47,632 bases of DNA from Phenylobacterium sp. (GTDB taxonomy: Bacteria; Pseudomonadota; Alphaproteobacteria; Caulobacterales; Caulobacteraceae), in NCBI RefSeq assembly GCF_030698145.1, contig NZ_JAUYNW010000095.1:1-47632 (forward strand), given 5' to 3'. Every line of letters begins with the position of its first letter. The stretch's first letter is position 1. The translations under genes were made by a program, and so were the position numbers. Shown piece by piece: positions 38,601-46,064 of the stretch. The notes beneath the pieces were generated by a model. That model was not told where the DNA came from, did no database searches, and saw nothing but the letters and a program-made list of their open reading frames with translations.

Positions 38601-40304
38601 ATGTCCGAGGAAGGACCGGCGCCGCAGGCGGAAGCCGCGCGTCTTGCCGCCATCGCGACACTCGATCTTGATGAGCTGAAGCCGACTTTCGAGCGGATCG
38701 GCAGGCTGGCCCGCGCCTTCTCGGCCATGGAGCTCGGCGACGTGGTCCTGGTGGGCGCCCAGCGCACCTGGCACGCCAGCATCGGCCCGGACTGGAACGA
38801 CGAACAGGTGAGTGAGGACCAGTCGTTCTCGCAGGTCGCGGTGGAGTGCGACGAGGTCCTGTGGGTGGCCGACGCCCGCGACGATCCGCGCTTCTCGGCC
38901 CACCCCCATGTGAACGGTCCGGAGGGGGTGCGGTTCTATGCCGGCGTCCCGATCCGCATGGACGAGGGCTCGCCCATCGGCGTGGTCTGCGTGGCCCATC
39001 ACGAACCCCGCGCTTTCGATCCGACCCTGGCCGCCTACCTGACCGACCTGGCCGCCATCGCCGCCAACGAGTGCTCGCGCCACCACGCCCAGCGCGACCT
39101 GGTCAAGGCGGCCGGCGACGCCGAGGCCGCCAACAAGGCCAAGAGCGAATTCCTGGCCAATATGAGCCACGAGATCCGTACACCGCTGAACGGCGTCATG
39201 GGCATCGCAGGCGCCCTGGCCCGCACCGAGCTCTCTCCGAACCAGGCGGAGATGGTCGAGTTGATCGAGACCTCGGCCCAGACCCTGGAAGCCCTGCTCA
39301 CCGACATCCTGGACCTGGCCCGCATCGAGGCCGGCCGGATGGAGATCCGTCCCGAGCCCTTCGACCTCACCACCTCGGTCAACGCCTGCGCGGCGCTGTT
39401 CGAGGCCTCGGCCCAGGCCAAGGACATCGACCTGAGGGTCGAGCTGGAGCCCTACGCCCAGGGCATGTTCGAGGGCGACGCCCCGCGCATCCGCCAGATC
39501 CTCAGCAACCTGCTGGGCAATGCGGTGAAGTTCACCTCGGGCGGCGAGGTGAAGCTGACCGTGCGCGCCCGCCGCGACGAGACCACCACCCACCTGACCT
39601 TCTCCGTCTCCGACACCGGCATCGGCTTCGACGAGGCGACCCGCCAGCGGCTGTTCGGCCGCTTCCAGCAGGCCGACGGCTCGATCACCCGCAAGTACGG
39701 CGGCACGGGCCTGGGCCTGGCCATCTCGCGCAACCTGGCCGAGGCCATGGGCGGGGAGCTGACCGCCGACGCCACGCCGGGCCGGGGCGCCACCTTCTAC
39801 TTCTCCCTGGAGCTGCCGCGCCGCCAAGGCACCGTGGAAATGTGGGGCGAGCACGAGACCCACCACACCGAGGAAGCCGAGCTGGACACCATGCGGGTCC
39901 TGCTGGCCGAGGACCATCCGACCAACCGCCGGGTCGTGGAGCTGATCCTGGGCGCCGCCGGGGTCGACCTGTTCAGCGTCGAGAACGGCGCCGAGGCCGT
40001 GGACGAGGCCGCCCGCTCGCGCTTCGACCTGATCCTCATGGACATGCAGATGCCGGTGATGGACGGCCTGACCGCGATCAAGGCCATCCGCCGGCGCGAA
40101 GAGCGCAACAACGAGCCGCGCACCCCGATCTACACGCTCACCGCCAACGCCATGCCCGAGCACGCCCTGGCCTCGGCCGCGGCCGGCGCCGACGGCCACG
40201 TGACCAAGCCGATCACCGCCGAGCGCCTGCTGCACGTGGTCGAGCAGGTGTGGACGGACAAGCAGAACGGCGCCACGGGCTCGCCGGTGGCGTTGAGCGC
40301 CTAG
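38601..40304 (+). CDS. Hybrid sensor histidine kinase (GAF-HisKA-HATPase-REC)
   Basis: 567 residues from ATG 38601, with GGGGGA five bases ahead (GTG 38586 is possible). Residues 20-160 form a GAF-like sensor (FSQVAVECDEVLWVADARDD and RFYAGVPIRMDEGSPIGVVC). A short coiled coil leads to the H-box FLANMSHEIRTPLNGVMG with His190. The ATP-binding N, G1, F and G2 boxes are LLGNAVKFTSGG, DTGIGF, FGRFQQADGSITRKYGGTGL and GLGLAISRN. The C-terminal receiver has DLILMDMQMPVMDG with Asp481. No membrane segment is seen, so it is cytosolic. Its output partner is not in the window. Confidence 0.93.
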   Translation: MSEEGPAPQAEAARLAAIATLDLDELKPTFERIGRLARAFSAMELGDVVLVGAQRTWHASIGPDWNDEQVSEDQSFSQVAVECDEVLWVADARDDPRFSAHPHVNGPEGVRFYAGVPIRMDEGSPIGVVCVAHHEPRAFDPTLAAYLTDLAAIAANECSRHHAQRDLVKAAGDAEAANKAKSEFLANMSHEIRTPLNGVMGIAGALARTELSPNQAEMVELIETSAQTLEALLTDILDLARIEAGRMEIRPEPFDLTTSVNACAALFEASAQAKDIDLRVELEPYAQGMFEGDAPRIRQILSNLLGNAVKFTSGGEVKLTVRARRDETTTHLTFSVSDTGIGFDEATRQRLFGRFQQADGSITRKYGGTGLGLAISRNLAEAMGGELTADATPGRGATFYFSLELPRRQGTVEMWGEHETHHTEEAELDTMRVLLAEDHPTNRRVVELILGAAGVDLFSVENGAEAVDEAARSRFDLILMDMQMPVMDGLTAIKAIRRREERNNEPRTPIYTLTANAMPEHALASAAAGADGHVTKPITAERLLHVVEQVWTDKQNGATGSPVALSA

Positions 40305-40312
40305 AGCGCGTC

Positions 40313-41542
40313 CTACTTCGCGAAGATCCCCATCAGCAGCGGCCGGGCGAAGACCGAGGGCGCGGCCTTCTGCGTCACGCCCGGCACCCAGAAGCCCAAC
40401 TCGGCCCCGGCGTTCAGGGTGGCGTTCAGCATCTGGGCGGCGATGAACGGATCGACCGGACGGACCGAACCCTCTGAGATCCCGTCGGAGATCATTGAGG
40501 CGAAACGGTCGGACACCCGGTTGGAGTGAGCCACCTGCTCATCGCGGATGGCCTCGGGCAGGGCCGAGAGCGCCGAGGTGCGCAGCAGCGGGCCGTGTTC
40601 CGAAAGCTGGTATTCGGCCAGGGCCCCCGCGGCGCTGGTCAGCTTCAGCCACTGGTCCCCGGCCAGGCCCATGGCCAGGCGCTGAACCCGGCGCATCACC
40701 TCGAAGGTGCGATCGAAGCAGGCCACCACAAGGTCATCCTTGGCGTCGTTGTGATGGTAGAACGAGCCCTTGGTGACGTTGAGCTCGGCCGAGATCTTGT
40801 CGACCGAGGCGCCGCGATAACCGCGTGAATTGATCAGCCGCGTCGCCGCCAGCAGAAAGGTCTCGCGGCTCATCTCGTGACCGTCGCGGGCCGCCAGGTC
40901 GGCGAGCGGGATCGGGGCGGGGCCCCATTCGGCGCCCTCCACGGCCAGGCCGCCCAGGAGAATGTCCATCATCCGCTCGCGGATGCGCGGATAGTCCTCG
41001 GGGTCGTACTTGGGCAGCCAGGCGGCGGCCCAGAAGATCTGCTCCATCAACATGTGGGTCCGCGCGGTGCGCCGCCCCCGGCCCAGCCAGGCGAGGTCGG
41101 GGGTGTCGAACACCCCGCGCACCTTGCGGAACAGCTTCAGGAACGCCTCGGTCACCTCGGCGCGGCGCGGGTTGTTCAGCGCCCGGATGTCGGAGAGATA
41201 CGGCAGGGGCGGCGCCTGGCCCAGCGCCGTGATCCGCAGGCGCTCCAGGTAGAGTTCCAGCAGCTTCCGCAGCCGGGCCTCGGGGCTGGCCTCGCCCATG
41301 GCCTGGTCGGCGGCGGCCTGCAGCCAGGCGATCCCGCGCATCATGCAGGCGGCGGCCAGGTCGTCCTTGCGCTTGAAATAGTAGGTGACGCTGGTGGTCG
41401 AAAGGTCCACCGCCGCGGCGGCCACACCCAGGGTGAGGCCCTTCACGCCCTTCTGGTTCAGGATCAGCGTCGACGCATCCAGGATCGCCTCGCGCTTGCG
41501 GGTGAAACGGTCGGTCGATCGGGCGCCCTTGCGCTCAGTCAT
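40313..41542 (-). CDS. Tandem TetR regulator (two TetR modules in one chain)
   Basis: 409 residues, twice the usual TetR length. The first HTH is REAILDASTLILNQKGVKGL with SVTYYFKRKDDLAAACM (about residues 15-65). The second begins near residue 230: SRETFLLAATRLINSRGYRG, ASVDKISAELNVTKGSFYHH, DAKDDLVVACF. Each is followed by a helical ligand-type domain of about 150 residues. A single chain with two DNA-binding modules could mimic a dimer or bind two operators. Such double TetR proteins occur in Caulobacterales and sphingomonads; ligand and target are unknown. Its stop is 8 bases from the convergent kinase gene. Confidence 0.9.
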   Translation of the reverse strand: MTERKGARSTDRFTRKREAILDASTLILNQKGVKGLTLGVAAAAVDLSTTSVTYYFKRKDDLAAACMMRGIAWLQAAADQAMGEASPEARLRKLLELYLERLRITALGQAPPLPYLSDIRALNNPRRAEVTEAFLKLFRKVRGVFDTPDLAWLGRGRRTARTHMLMEQIFWAAAWLPKYDPEDYPRIRERMMDILLGGLAVEGAEWGPAPIPLADLAARDGHEMSRETFLLAATRLINSRGYRGASVDKISAELNVTKGSFYHHNDAKDDLVVACFDRTFEVMRRVQRLAMGLAGDQWLKLTSAAGALAEYQLSEHGPLLRTSALSALPEAIRDEQVAHSNRVSDRFASMISDGISEGSVRPVDPFIAAQMLNATLNAGAELGFWVPGVTQKAAPSVFARPLLMGIFAK

Positions 41543-41661
41543 GACCCCTGGACACTCCCCCCGACCCGTCGGCCGCCCCCCGGCTACCGCGTGACCTTAC
41601 CCTGTAGTATCGCAAGGCCTTTTGGGCGCAAGCCGCTTAGGTCAACCTGCCGGGACGGCGG

Positions 41662-42297
41662 CTACTCCGGCCAGAGTTCCTGGACGTCGCCCTTGCGGTT
41701 GAGCACCCGCACCGCGCGCTTGACGACGGTCAGCAGGCGCTCCTTGCGGGCGGTCTCGTCATAGGTCATCGCGCCCTTGGCCAGACCTTCCAGCAAGAAG
41801 CGGCCAAGGTCGCGGCTGGTCTGGAAGCGCGGGTCCTCGCCGGCCGAGGTGAGGGCCAGGAACCGGTCGCCGACCTGGTTGTGGTCGAAGGCGCTCTGGG
41901 CGCCGGCCAGGCGCACGCGCAGCATCGGATCGGTCCGCGCCGCGGCCTCCAGTTCGCCGAAGGCCTGGAACGGGGGCTCGTGCAGCAGGGCCCAATAGGC
42001 GTCGATGGCGTGCTCGGCGGCGTCCACGCCGGGCGTGGCGGGCGCTGAGGCGGCCTGTTCGAACAGGCGCGCGCGCTCGACCTCGATATGCGCCACGGCG
42101 GCCTCGACCAGCTCCTCGCGGCTGGCGAAATGATAGAGCATGGCGCCGCGAGTCAGGTTCGCGGCGTCGGCGATCATCGCATTGGTCGCGGCGTGGTAGC
42201 CGACCTCGGCGAACAGCCGCATGGCGGCGTCAAGGATGCGCGCTCGGGTCCGCCGAGACTTCGGCGTTTCCTTCGCAGGATAGGTTCGGGCGTCCAT
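41662..42297 (-). CDS. TetR-family transcriptional regulator
   Basis: 211 residues. RTRARILDAAMRLFAEVGYH and AATNAMIADAANLTRGAMLY with HFASREELVEAAVAHIE give a standard TetR HTH. The C-terminal ligand domain is helical, with no recognisable ligand. Upstream, CGGAAG (42311-42316) and CTTCCG (42334-42339) form an inverted repeat that may be its operator. Divergent from the metallophosphoesterase gene at 42450, separated from the tandem TetR gene by 119 bases. Confidence 0.9.
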   Translation of the reverse strand: MDARTYPAKETPKSRRTRARILDAAMRLFAEVGYHAATNAMIADAANLTRGAMLYHFASREELVEAAVAHIEVERARLFEQAASAPATPGVDAAEHAIDAYWALLHEPPFQAFGELEAAARTDPMLRVRLAGAQSAFDHNQVGDRFLALTSAGEDPRFQTSRDLGRFLLEGLAKGAMTYDETARKERLLTVVKRAVRVLNRKGDVQELWPE

Positions 42298-42310
42298 AGG
42301 ACCTTATGTT

Positions 42311-42339
42311 CGGAAGACCTGGGGAGGGTCGGCCTTCCG
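42311..42339. promoter_or_regulatory. Putative TetR operator (CGGAAG-N17-CTTCCG)
   Basis: A 6-bp inverted repeat, CGGAAG at 42311-42316 and CTTCCG at 42334-42339, 14 bases upstream of the tetR start codon and between divergent genes. Assigned by position and symmetry only. Confidence 0.35.
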
Positions 42340-42449
42340 GATTCCTTACGCTGAAAGGCGGCGCGACAAAAGGGCTGAGGTTGGTTTCATGAGACTGACA
42401 CGCAATCAGCCTAGCGGATGGGCAATAGGCCGCACGTGAAAGGGCGCCG

Positions 42450-43259
42450 ATGGTCGATCCGGGAGTCCGACGTTATCGGACCGTGTTCATTTCCGACATC
42501 CATCTGGGCACGCGTGGCTGCCAGGCCGAACTGCTGCTGGATTTCATCCGCCATATCGAATGCGACACCCTCTACCTGGTGGGCGACATCATCGACGGCT
42601 GGAAGCTGCGGTCGGGATGGCATTGGCCGCAGAGCCACAACGATGTCGTCCAGAAGATCCTGCGCATGGCCCGCAAGGGCGTGAACGTCATCTATGTGCC
42701 CGGCAACCACGACGAGGGCGTGCGCGACTTCGTCGGCGTCCACTTCGGCGGGGTGATTGTGGCGCGCGACGCCATCCACGAGACCGCCGACGGACGACGG
42801 TTCCTGGTGACCCACGGCGACGAGTTCGACGGGGTGGTGCAGCACGCCCGCTGGCTGGCCTTTGTCGGCGACTATTCCTACCGCCTGCTGCTCACCGCCA
42901 ACACCCTGTTCAACCGGGTGCGCCGGCGGCTGGGCTTCGGCTACTGGAGCCTCTCGGCCTATCTGAAGACCCGGGTCAAGAACGCCCTGCAGTTCGTGGA
43001 GAACTTCGAGGCCGCCGTGGCCGACGAGGCCCGCCGGCGCGGGGTGGACGGGGTGATCTGCGGCCACATCCACAAGGCCGAGATGCGCGACATCGACGGC
43101 GTCGCCTATATCAATGACGGCGATTGGGTGGAAAGCTGCTCGGCCCTGGTCGAGCATCCGGACGGGCGGCTGGAAATCCTGGAATGGGCCAAGCTGCGGT
43201 CCTGGTCGTCCATCGACCGTCGGGGCCGCCTGCCCGAGCCGCTCGCCGAGGCCGCCTAG
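42450..43259 (+). CDS. UDP-2,3-diacylglucosamine diphosphatase-like metallophosphoesterase
   Basis: 269 residues. The calcineurin-like metal motifs are all there: VFISDIHLG (D-x-H), YLVGDIIDGW (GD-x2-D), VPGNHDEG (GNHD), LVTHGDEFD and ICGHIHKAEMR (GH-x-H). The spacing and the LxLVGDIIDGWxL block match the LpxH-like family that hydrolyses UDP-2,3-diacylglucosamine to lipid X in lipid A synthesis, though this subgroup is uncharacterised. In many Alphaproteobacteria such a gene is followed by a GT4 glycosyltransferase, as here. The usual pair is separated by a 47-base operator-bearing gap. Confidence 0.88.
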   Translation: MVDPGVRRYRTVFISDIHLGTRGCQAELLLDFIRHIECDTLYLVGDIIDGWKLRSGWHWPQSHNDVVQKILRMARKGVNVIYVPGNHDEGVRDFVGVHFGGVIVARDAIHETADGRRFLVTHGDEFDGVVQHARWLAFVGDYSYRLLLTANTLFNRVRRRLGFGYWSLSAYLKTRVKNALQFVENFEAAVADEARRRGVDGVICGHIHKAEMRDIDGVAYINDGDWVESCSALVEHPDGRLEILEWAKLRSWSSIDRRGRLPEPLAEAA

Positions 43260-43269
43260 AGCGCCATCA

Positions 43270-43308
43270 TTGACAGTCCAGCTGTTTTGATGACAGTGCC
43301 ACTGTCAT
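43270..43308 (+). promoter_or_regulatory. Two TetR-type operators overlapping the fusion gene start
   Basis: ATGACAGTG-C-CACTGTCAT (43290-43308) is a perfect inverted repeat with 9-base arms; its last two bases are the first two of the start codon at 43307. A degenerate copy, TTGACAGTC-C-AGCTGTTTT, occupies 43270-43288. TGACAGT-type palindromes are usual TetR operators, and the encoded protein begins with a TetR HTH. Confidence 0.8.
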
Positions 43309-44710
43309 GATGCCTCCGTCACGCTACACGTCGAACCTGCGCGACCGCCAGAAGCAGGCGACCCAGGACCAGATCATGCACGCGGTGGCGCGCAGGCTGG
43401 AATCGGGCCCGCTCGAAGACCTGAGCTTCGCCGAGATCGCCGCCGAGGCGGAGGTGGGCGAGCGCACCGTCTATCGCCATTTCCCGACCAAGGAGGCCCT
43501 GCTGGGCGCCTTCTGGGCCTGGCTGCAGAGTCAGGCCCTGACCAATGCGCGCCCCGCCACCCGCATCCGCGAGGCGATCACCGCGCCGCGCGCCGACGGC
43601 CAGAAGCCGATGCGCATCCTGATGGTCACCGACGCCTGGACCCCCCAGGTCAACGGCGTGGTGCAGACCCTGACGCGGGTGATCGACGAACTGAAGGCTC
43701 TCGGCCACTCGGTCGAGGTGATCAGCCCGGGCCAGTTCAAGACCTTCCCGCTGCCGACCTATCCCGAGATCAAGGTGGCGATCGCCGCCCACGAGCCGGT
43801 GCAGGAACGCTTCAAGGCCTTCGAGCCCGAGGCGATCCACATCGCCACCGAGGGCCCCCTGGGCCTGGCGGCGCGGCGCATCTGCGTGGAGTGGAAGCTG
43901 CCCTTCACCACCAGCTACCACACCCGGTTCCCGGAATACGTGTCGGCCCGGCTGCCTTTGCCGCTGGCGGCCGGCTACGCCTACATGAAGTGGTTCCACA
44001 AGCCGTCGGGCCGGATGATGGTCACGACGCCCACCATGAAGGACGAGCTGGAGCGGCACGGCTTCGGCAATATCTCGGTCTGGTCGCGGGGGGTGGACAC
44101 CGAGATGTTCCATCCCCGGCGTCCGGGCGAACCCGACATCTTCGAGGGCCTGCCGCGGCCGATCTTCCTGTCGGTGGGCCGCGTGGCGGTGGAGAAGAAC
44201 ATTGAGGCCTTCCTGGGCCTCGACCTGCCCGGGACCAAGGTGGTGGTCGGCGACGGGCCGCAGCGCGAGGAGCTGATCGAGCGCTATCCGGGCGCGGTGT
44301 TCACCGGCGCAAGGTTCGGCGCGGACCTGGCCGCCCACTTCGCCTGCGCCGACGCCTTCGTCTTTCCCTCGCTCACCGACACCTTCGGCCTGGTGATCCT
44401 GGAGGCCATGGCCGCCGGGGTCCCGGTGGCGGCCTATCCGGCCCCCGGCCCCATAGACATCATCCCAGGATCGGGCGCGGGGGTGCTGGCCCACAGCGCC
44501 ACCGAGGGCCTGCGCGAGGCCTGCCTCGAAGCGCTGAAGATGGACAAGGGCGCGGTGCGCGCCTTCGCCGAGGGCTTCTCCTGGAAGGCCTGCGCCGAGG
44601 ACTTCGTGAAGAACCTCCAGCCCTATCCCGAGCCCGAGAAGACCCGCTTCTGGCGCAGGCTTCGCCGGCTGACCCGCGTGCGGCGCCGCCGCGTCGAGGC
44701 CACGGCGTAG
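43307..44710 (+). CDS. TetR-type HTH fused to a GT4 glycosyltransferase
   Basis: 467 residues in a single uninterrupted frame. Residues ~15-70 are a TetR HTH (TQDQIMHAVARRLESGPLED, SFAEIAAEAEVGERTVYRHF, PTKEALLGAFWAWLQ). The ligand/dimer domain that should follow is missing; after a short linker (ARPATRIREAITAPRADGQK) a complete GT4 glycosyltransferase begins at Met102 (MRILMVTDAWTPQVNGVVQT). GT4 features include TSYHTRFPEY, FLSVGRVAVEKNIEAFLG and FPSLTDTFGLVILEAMAAGV with the E-x7-E sugar-nucleotide motif. GT4 enzymes of this type mannosylate or glucosylate lipids. An internal start at 43610 has no ribosome site. A deletion joining an old tetR to the glycosyltransferase is the simplest origin. 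Confidence 0.85.
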   Translation: MMPPSRYTSNLRDRQKQATQDQIMHAVARRLESGPLEDLSFAEIAAEAEVGERTVYRHFPTKEALLGAFWAWLQSQALTNARPATRIREAITAPRADGQKPMRILMVTDAWTPQVNGVVQTLTRVIDELKALGHSVEVISPGQFKTFPLPTYPEIKVAIAAHEPVQERFKAFEPEAIHIATEGPLGLAARRICVEWKLPFTTSYHTRFPEYVSARLPLPLAAGYAYMKWFHKPSGRMMVTTPTMKDELERHGFGNISVWSRGVDTEMFHPRRPGEPDIFEGLPRPIFLSVGRVAVEKNIEAFLGLDLPGTKVVVGDGPQREELIERYPGAVFTGARFGADLAAHFACADAFVFPSLTDTFGLVILEAMAAGVPVAAYPAPGPIDIIPGSGAGVLAHSATEGLREACLEALKMDKGAVRAFAEGFSWKACAEDFVKNLQPYPEPEKTRFWRRLRRLTRVRRRRVEATA

Positions 44711-44718
44711 GGAGCCTT

Positions 44719-44866
44719 CAGATCCGCCCCCAGCGCGCAGCGCGTGGAGGTGGCGCGGCGCCCTCTTCGGCGACGTGTCGGAGGGGGCTGAAGCCCATAA
44801 ACTAGAGTCAAAGTCCCCCTCACCCGGCCATTCGGCCGGGAGCTCCCCCAGAGGGGGAACATCTGG
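44719..44866. repeat. GANTC-carrying intergenic palindromic repeat, copy 3
   Basis: Contains CCCCCAGCGCGCAGCGCG, GGTGGCGCGGCGCCCTCTTC, GGAGGGGGCTGAAGCCCA, GAGTC at 44805-44809 and CTCCCCCAGAGGGGG, in the same orientation as copy 2 and opposite to copy 1. Lacks the ~115-base insertion present in copy 2. Confidence 0.8.
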
Positions 44867-44884
44867 CGGTGGCAGCCTCCCAAA

Positions 44885-44919
44885 CGCAAAAACGCCGCGA
44901 CCCGGGGGCCGCGGCGTTT
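44885..44919 (-). terminator. Rho-independent terminator of pstS
   Basis: AAACGCCGCG (44890-44899) and CGCGGCGTTT (44910-44919) form a 10-bp stem with a 10-base loop. Reading leftward it ends GCGTTTTTGCG. It lies 28 bases past the pstS stop. Confidence 0.85.
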
Positions 44920-44947
44920 CCTGCTCTCCTCGAGCGGTGTCTCGAAC

Positions 44948-46003
44948 TCAGCTGACCGGACGCGCCATCGGCGTCAGCTTCTGGGCGACGCCCTGCTGGC
45001 CGGCGTGCTGACCGGCGGGCAGCGCGATCAGGCCGCGGGTGGCCAGATAGCCGCCCCGGCCGCTGGCCGCGTCGGAGACGTACTCGTTGACGAACTCCTG
45101 CAGGCCCTTGGTCACGCCGATATTGGCCTTCTTCACGTAGATGAAGAGCGAACGCGACAGCGGATAGGAGCCGTCGGAGATCGAGCCGGGGGTCGGCTTG
45201 ACGCCGTTGATCGAGGCGCCCTTCACCTTGTCGCCGTTCTCTTCAAGGAACGAATAGCCGAACACGCCCAGCGCGCCGGGGGTCTTGGTCAGGGTCTGGA
45301 CGATGGCGTTGTCGTTCTCGCCGGCGTCGATCCAGTGATCCTTGCGCATCGGGTCGACGAGCTGCTTGAACTTCTTCTCGTTGTTCGAGCGCAGTTCGTC
45401 GGCGGTCGGGAACTTCCGCGCGCCTTCCTCGATGGCCAGTTCGATCCACGCGTCACGGGTGCCGGAGGTCGGCGGCGGGCCATAGACGGTGATGCGGTTG
45501 CCCGGCAGGCCCGTGCCGATTTCGTCCCAGGTCGTGTAGGGGTTGGGGACGAACTTGCCGCCGCGCAGCACGTTGGCGGCCAGGCCCAGATAGAGATGCT
45601 CGCGCTTGAAGGCGTAGTCGGCGCCGTCCTTATCGACCGCCACGACGATGCCGTCGAAGCCGATCTTGATCTGGACGATGTCCTTCACGCCCTTGGCGGC
45701 GCAGGCGTCGAATTCCGACTTCTTCATCGGGCGCGAGGCGTTGGCGATGTCCGGATAGGCGTCGCCCATCCCCGAGCAGAACAGCTTGATGCCGCCGCCG
45801 GTGCCCAGACTCTCGACCTTGGGCGCCTTGTTGCCGGTCTTGCGGGCGAAGTTCTCGGCCACGCGGGTGGTGAAGGGGAAGACGGTCGAGGAACCGGCGG
45901 CCCAGACGAAGTCGCGCGCGGCGTAGGCCGGGGCGCTGGTGGCGAGCATGGCGGCCGCGGCGGCGCAGCCGAGCAGGGCTTTTTTGGCCAGGAGCTTTTT
46001 CAC
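44948..46003 (-). CDS. pstS: Phosphate ABC transporter substrate-binding protein PstS
   Basis: 351 residues from GTG 46003. A signal peptide (LLGCAAAAAMLATSAPAYAA) precedes the mature PstS. FVWAAGSSTVFPFTTRVAEN is the phosphate-loop motif (GSSTVFPF), followed by SLGTGGGIKLFCSGMGD, IANASRPMKKSEFDAC and YGPPPTSGTRDAW (the second phosphate contact, SGTR). It binds phosphate in the periplasm for PstCAB, none of which are within the window. Its SD lies next to the palindrome CTCTTCGAAGAG (46013-46024). It follows the phosphate porin by 61 bases on the same strand and ends with an intrinsic terminator. Confidence 0.94.
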   Translation of the reverse strand: MKKLLAKKALLGCAAAAAMLATSAPAYAARDFVWAAGSSTVFPFTTRVAENFARKTGNKAPKVESLGTGGGIKLFCSGMGDAYPDIANASRPMKKSEFDACAAKGVKDIVQIKIGFDGIVVAVDKDGADYAFKREHLYLGLAANVLRGGKFVPNPYTTWDEIGTGLPGNRITVYGPPPTSGTRDAWIELAIEEGARKFPTADELRSNNEKKFKQLVDPMRKDHWIDAGENDNAIVQTLTKTPGALGVFGYSFLEENGDKVKGASINGVKPTPGSISDGSYPLSRSLFIYVKKANIGVTKGLQEFVNEYVSDAASGRGGYLATRGLIALPAGQHAGQQGVAQKLTPMARPVS

Positions 46004-46012
46004 GGGATGTCT

Positions 46013-46054
46013 CTCTTCGAAGAGGGGGTGCGGGACGGCCCCGGGGGCCGCCCC
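46013..46054 (-). promoter_or_regulatory. Intercistronic hairpins between porin and pstS
   Basis: Reading leftward, a GC-rich stem (46054-46032, GGGCGGCCC region with one mismatch) is followed by the palindrome CTCTTCGAAGAG (46024-46013), whose 3' arm contains the AGAG purines nearest to the pstS GTG nine bases on. These could stabilise the upstream mRNA or modulate pstS translation. Confidence 0.35.
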
Positions 46055-46064
46055 GCGGGGGGTC

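Noticed and set aside
43610..44710. Glycosyltransferase as a separate gene starting at Met102
   Set aside because: No Shine-Dalgarno precedes 43610 and the frame is continuous from the TetR start; internal initiation is not excluded but not supported.
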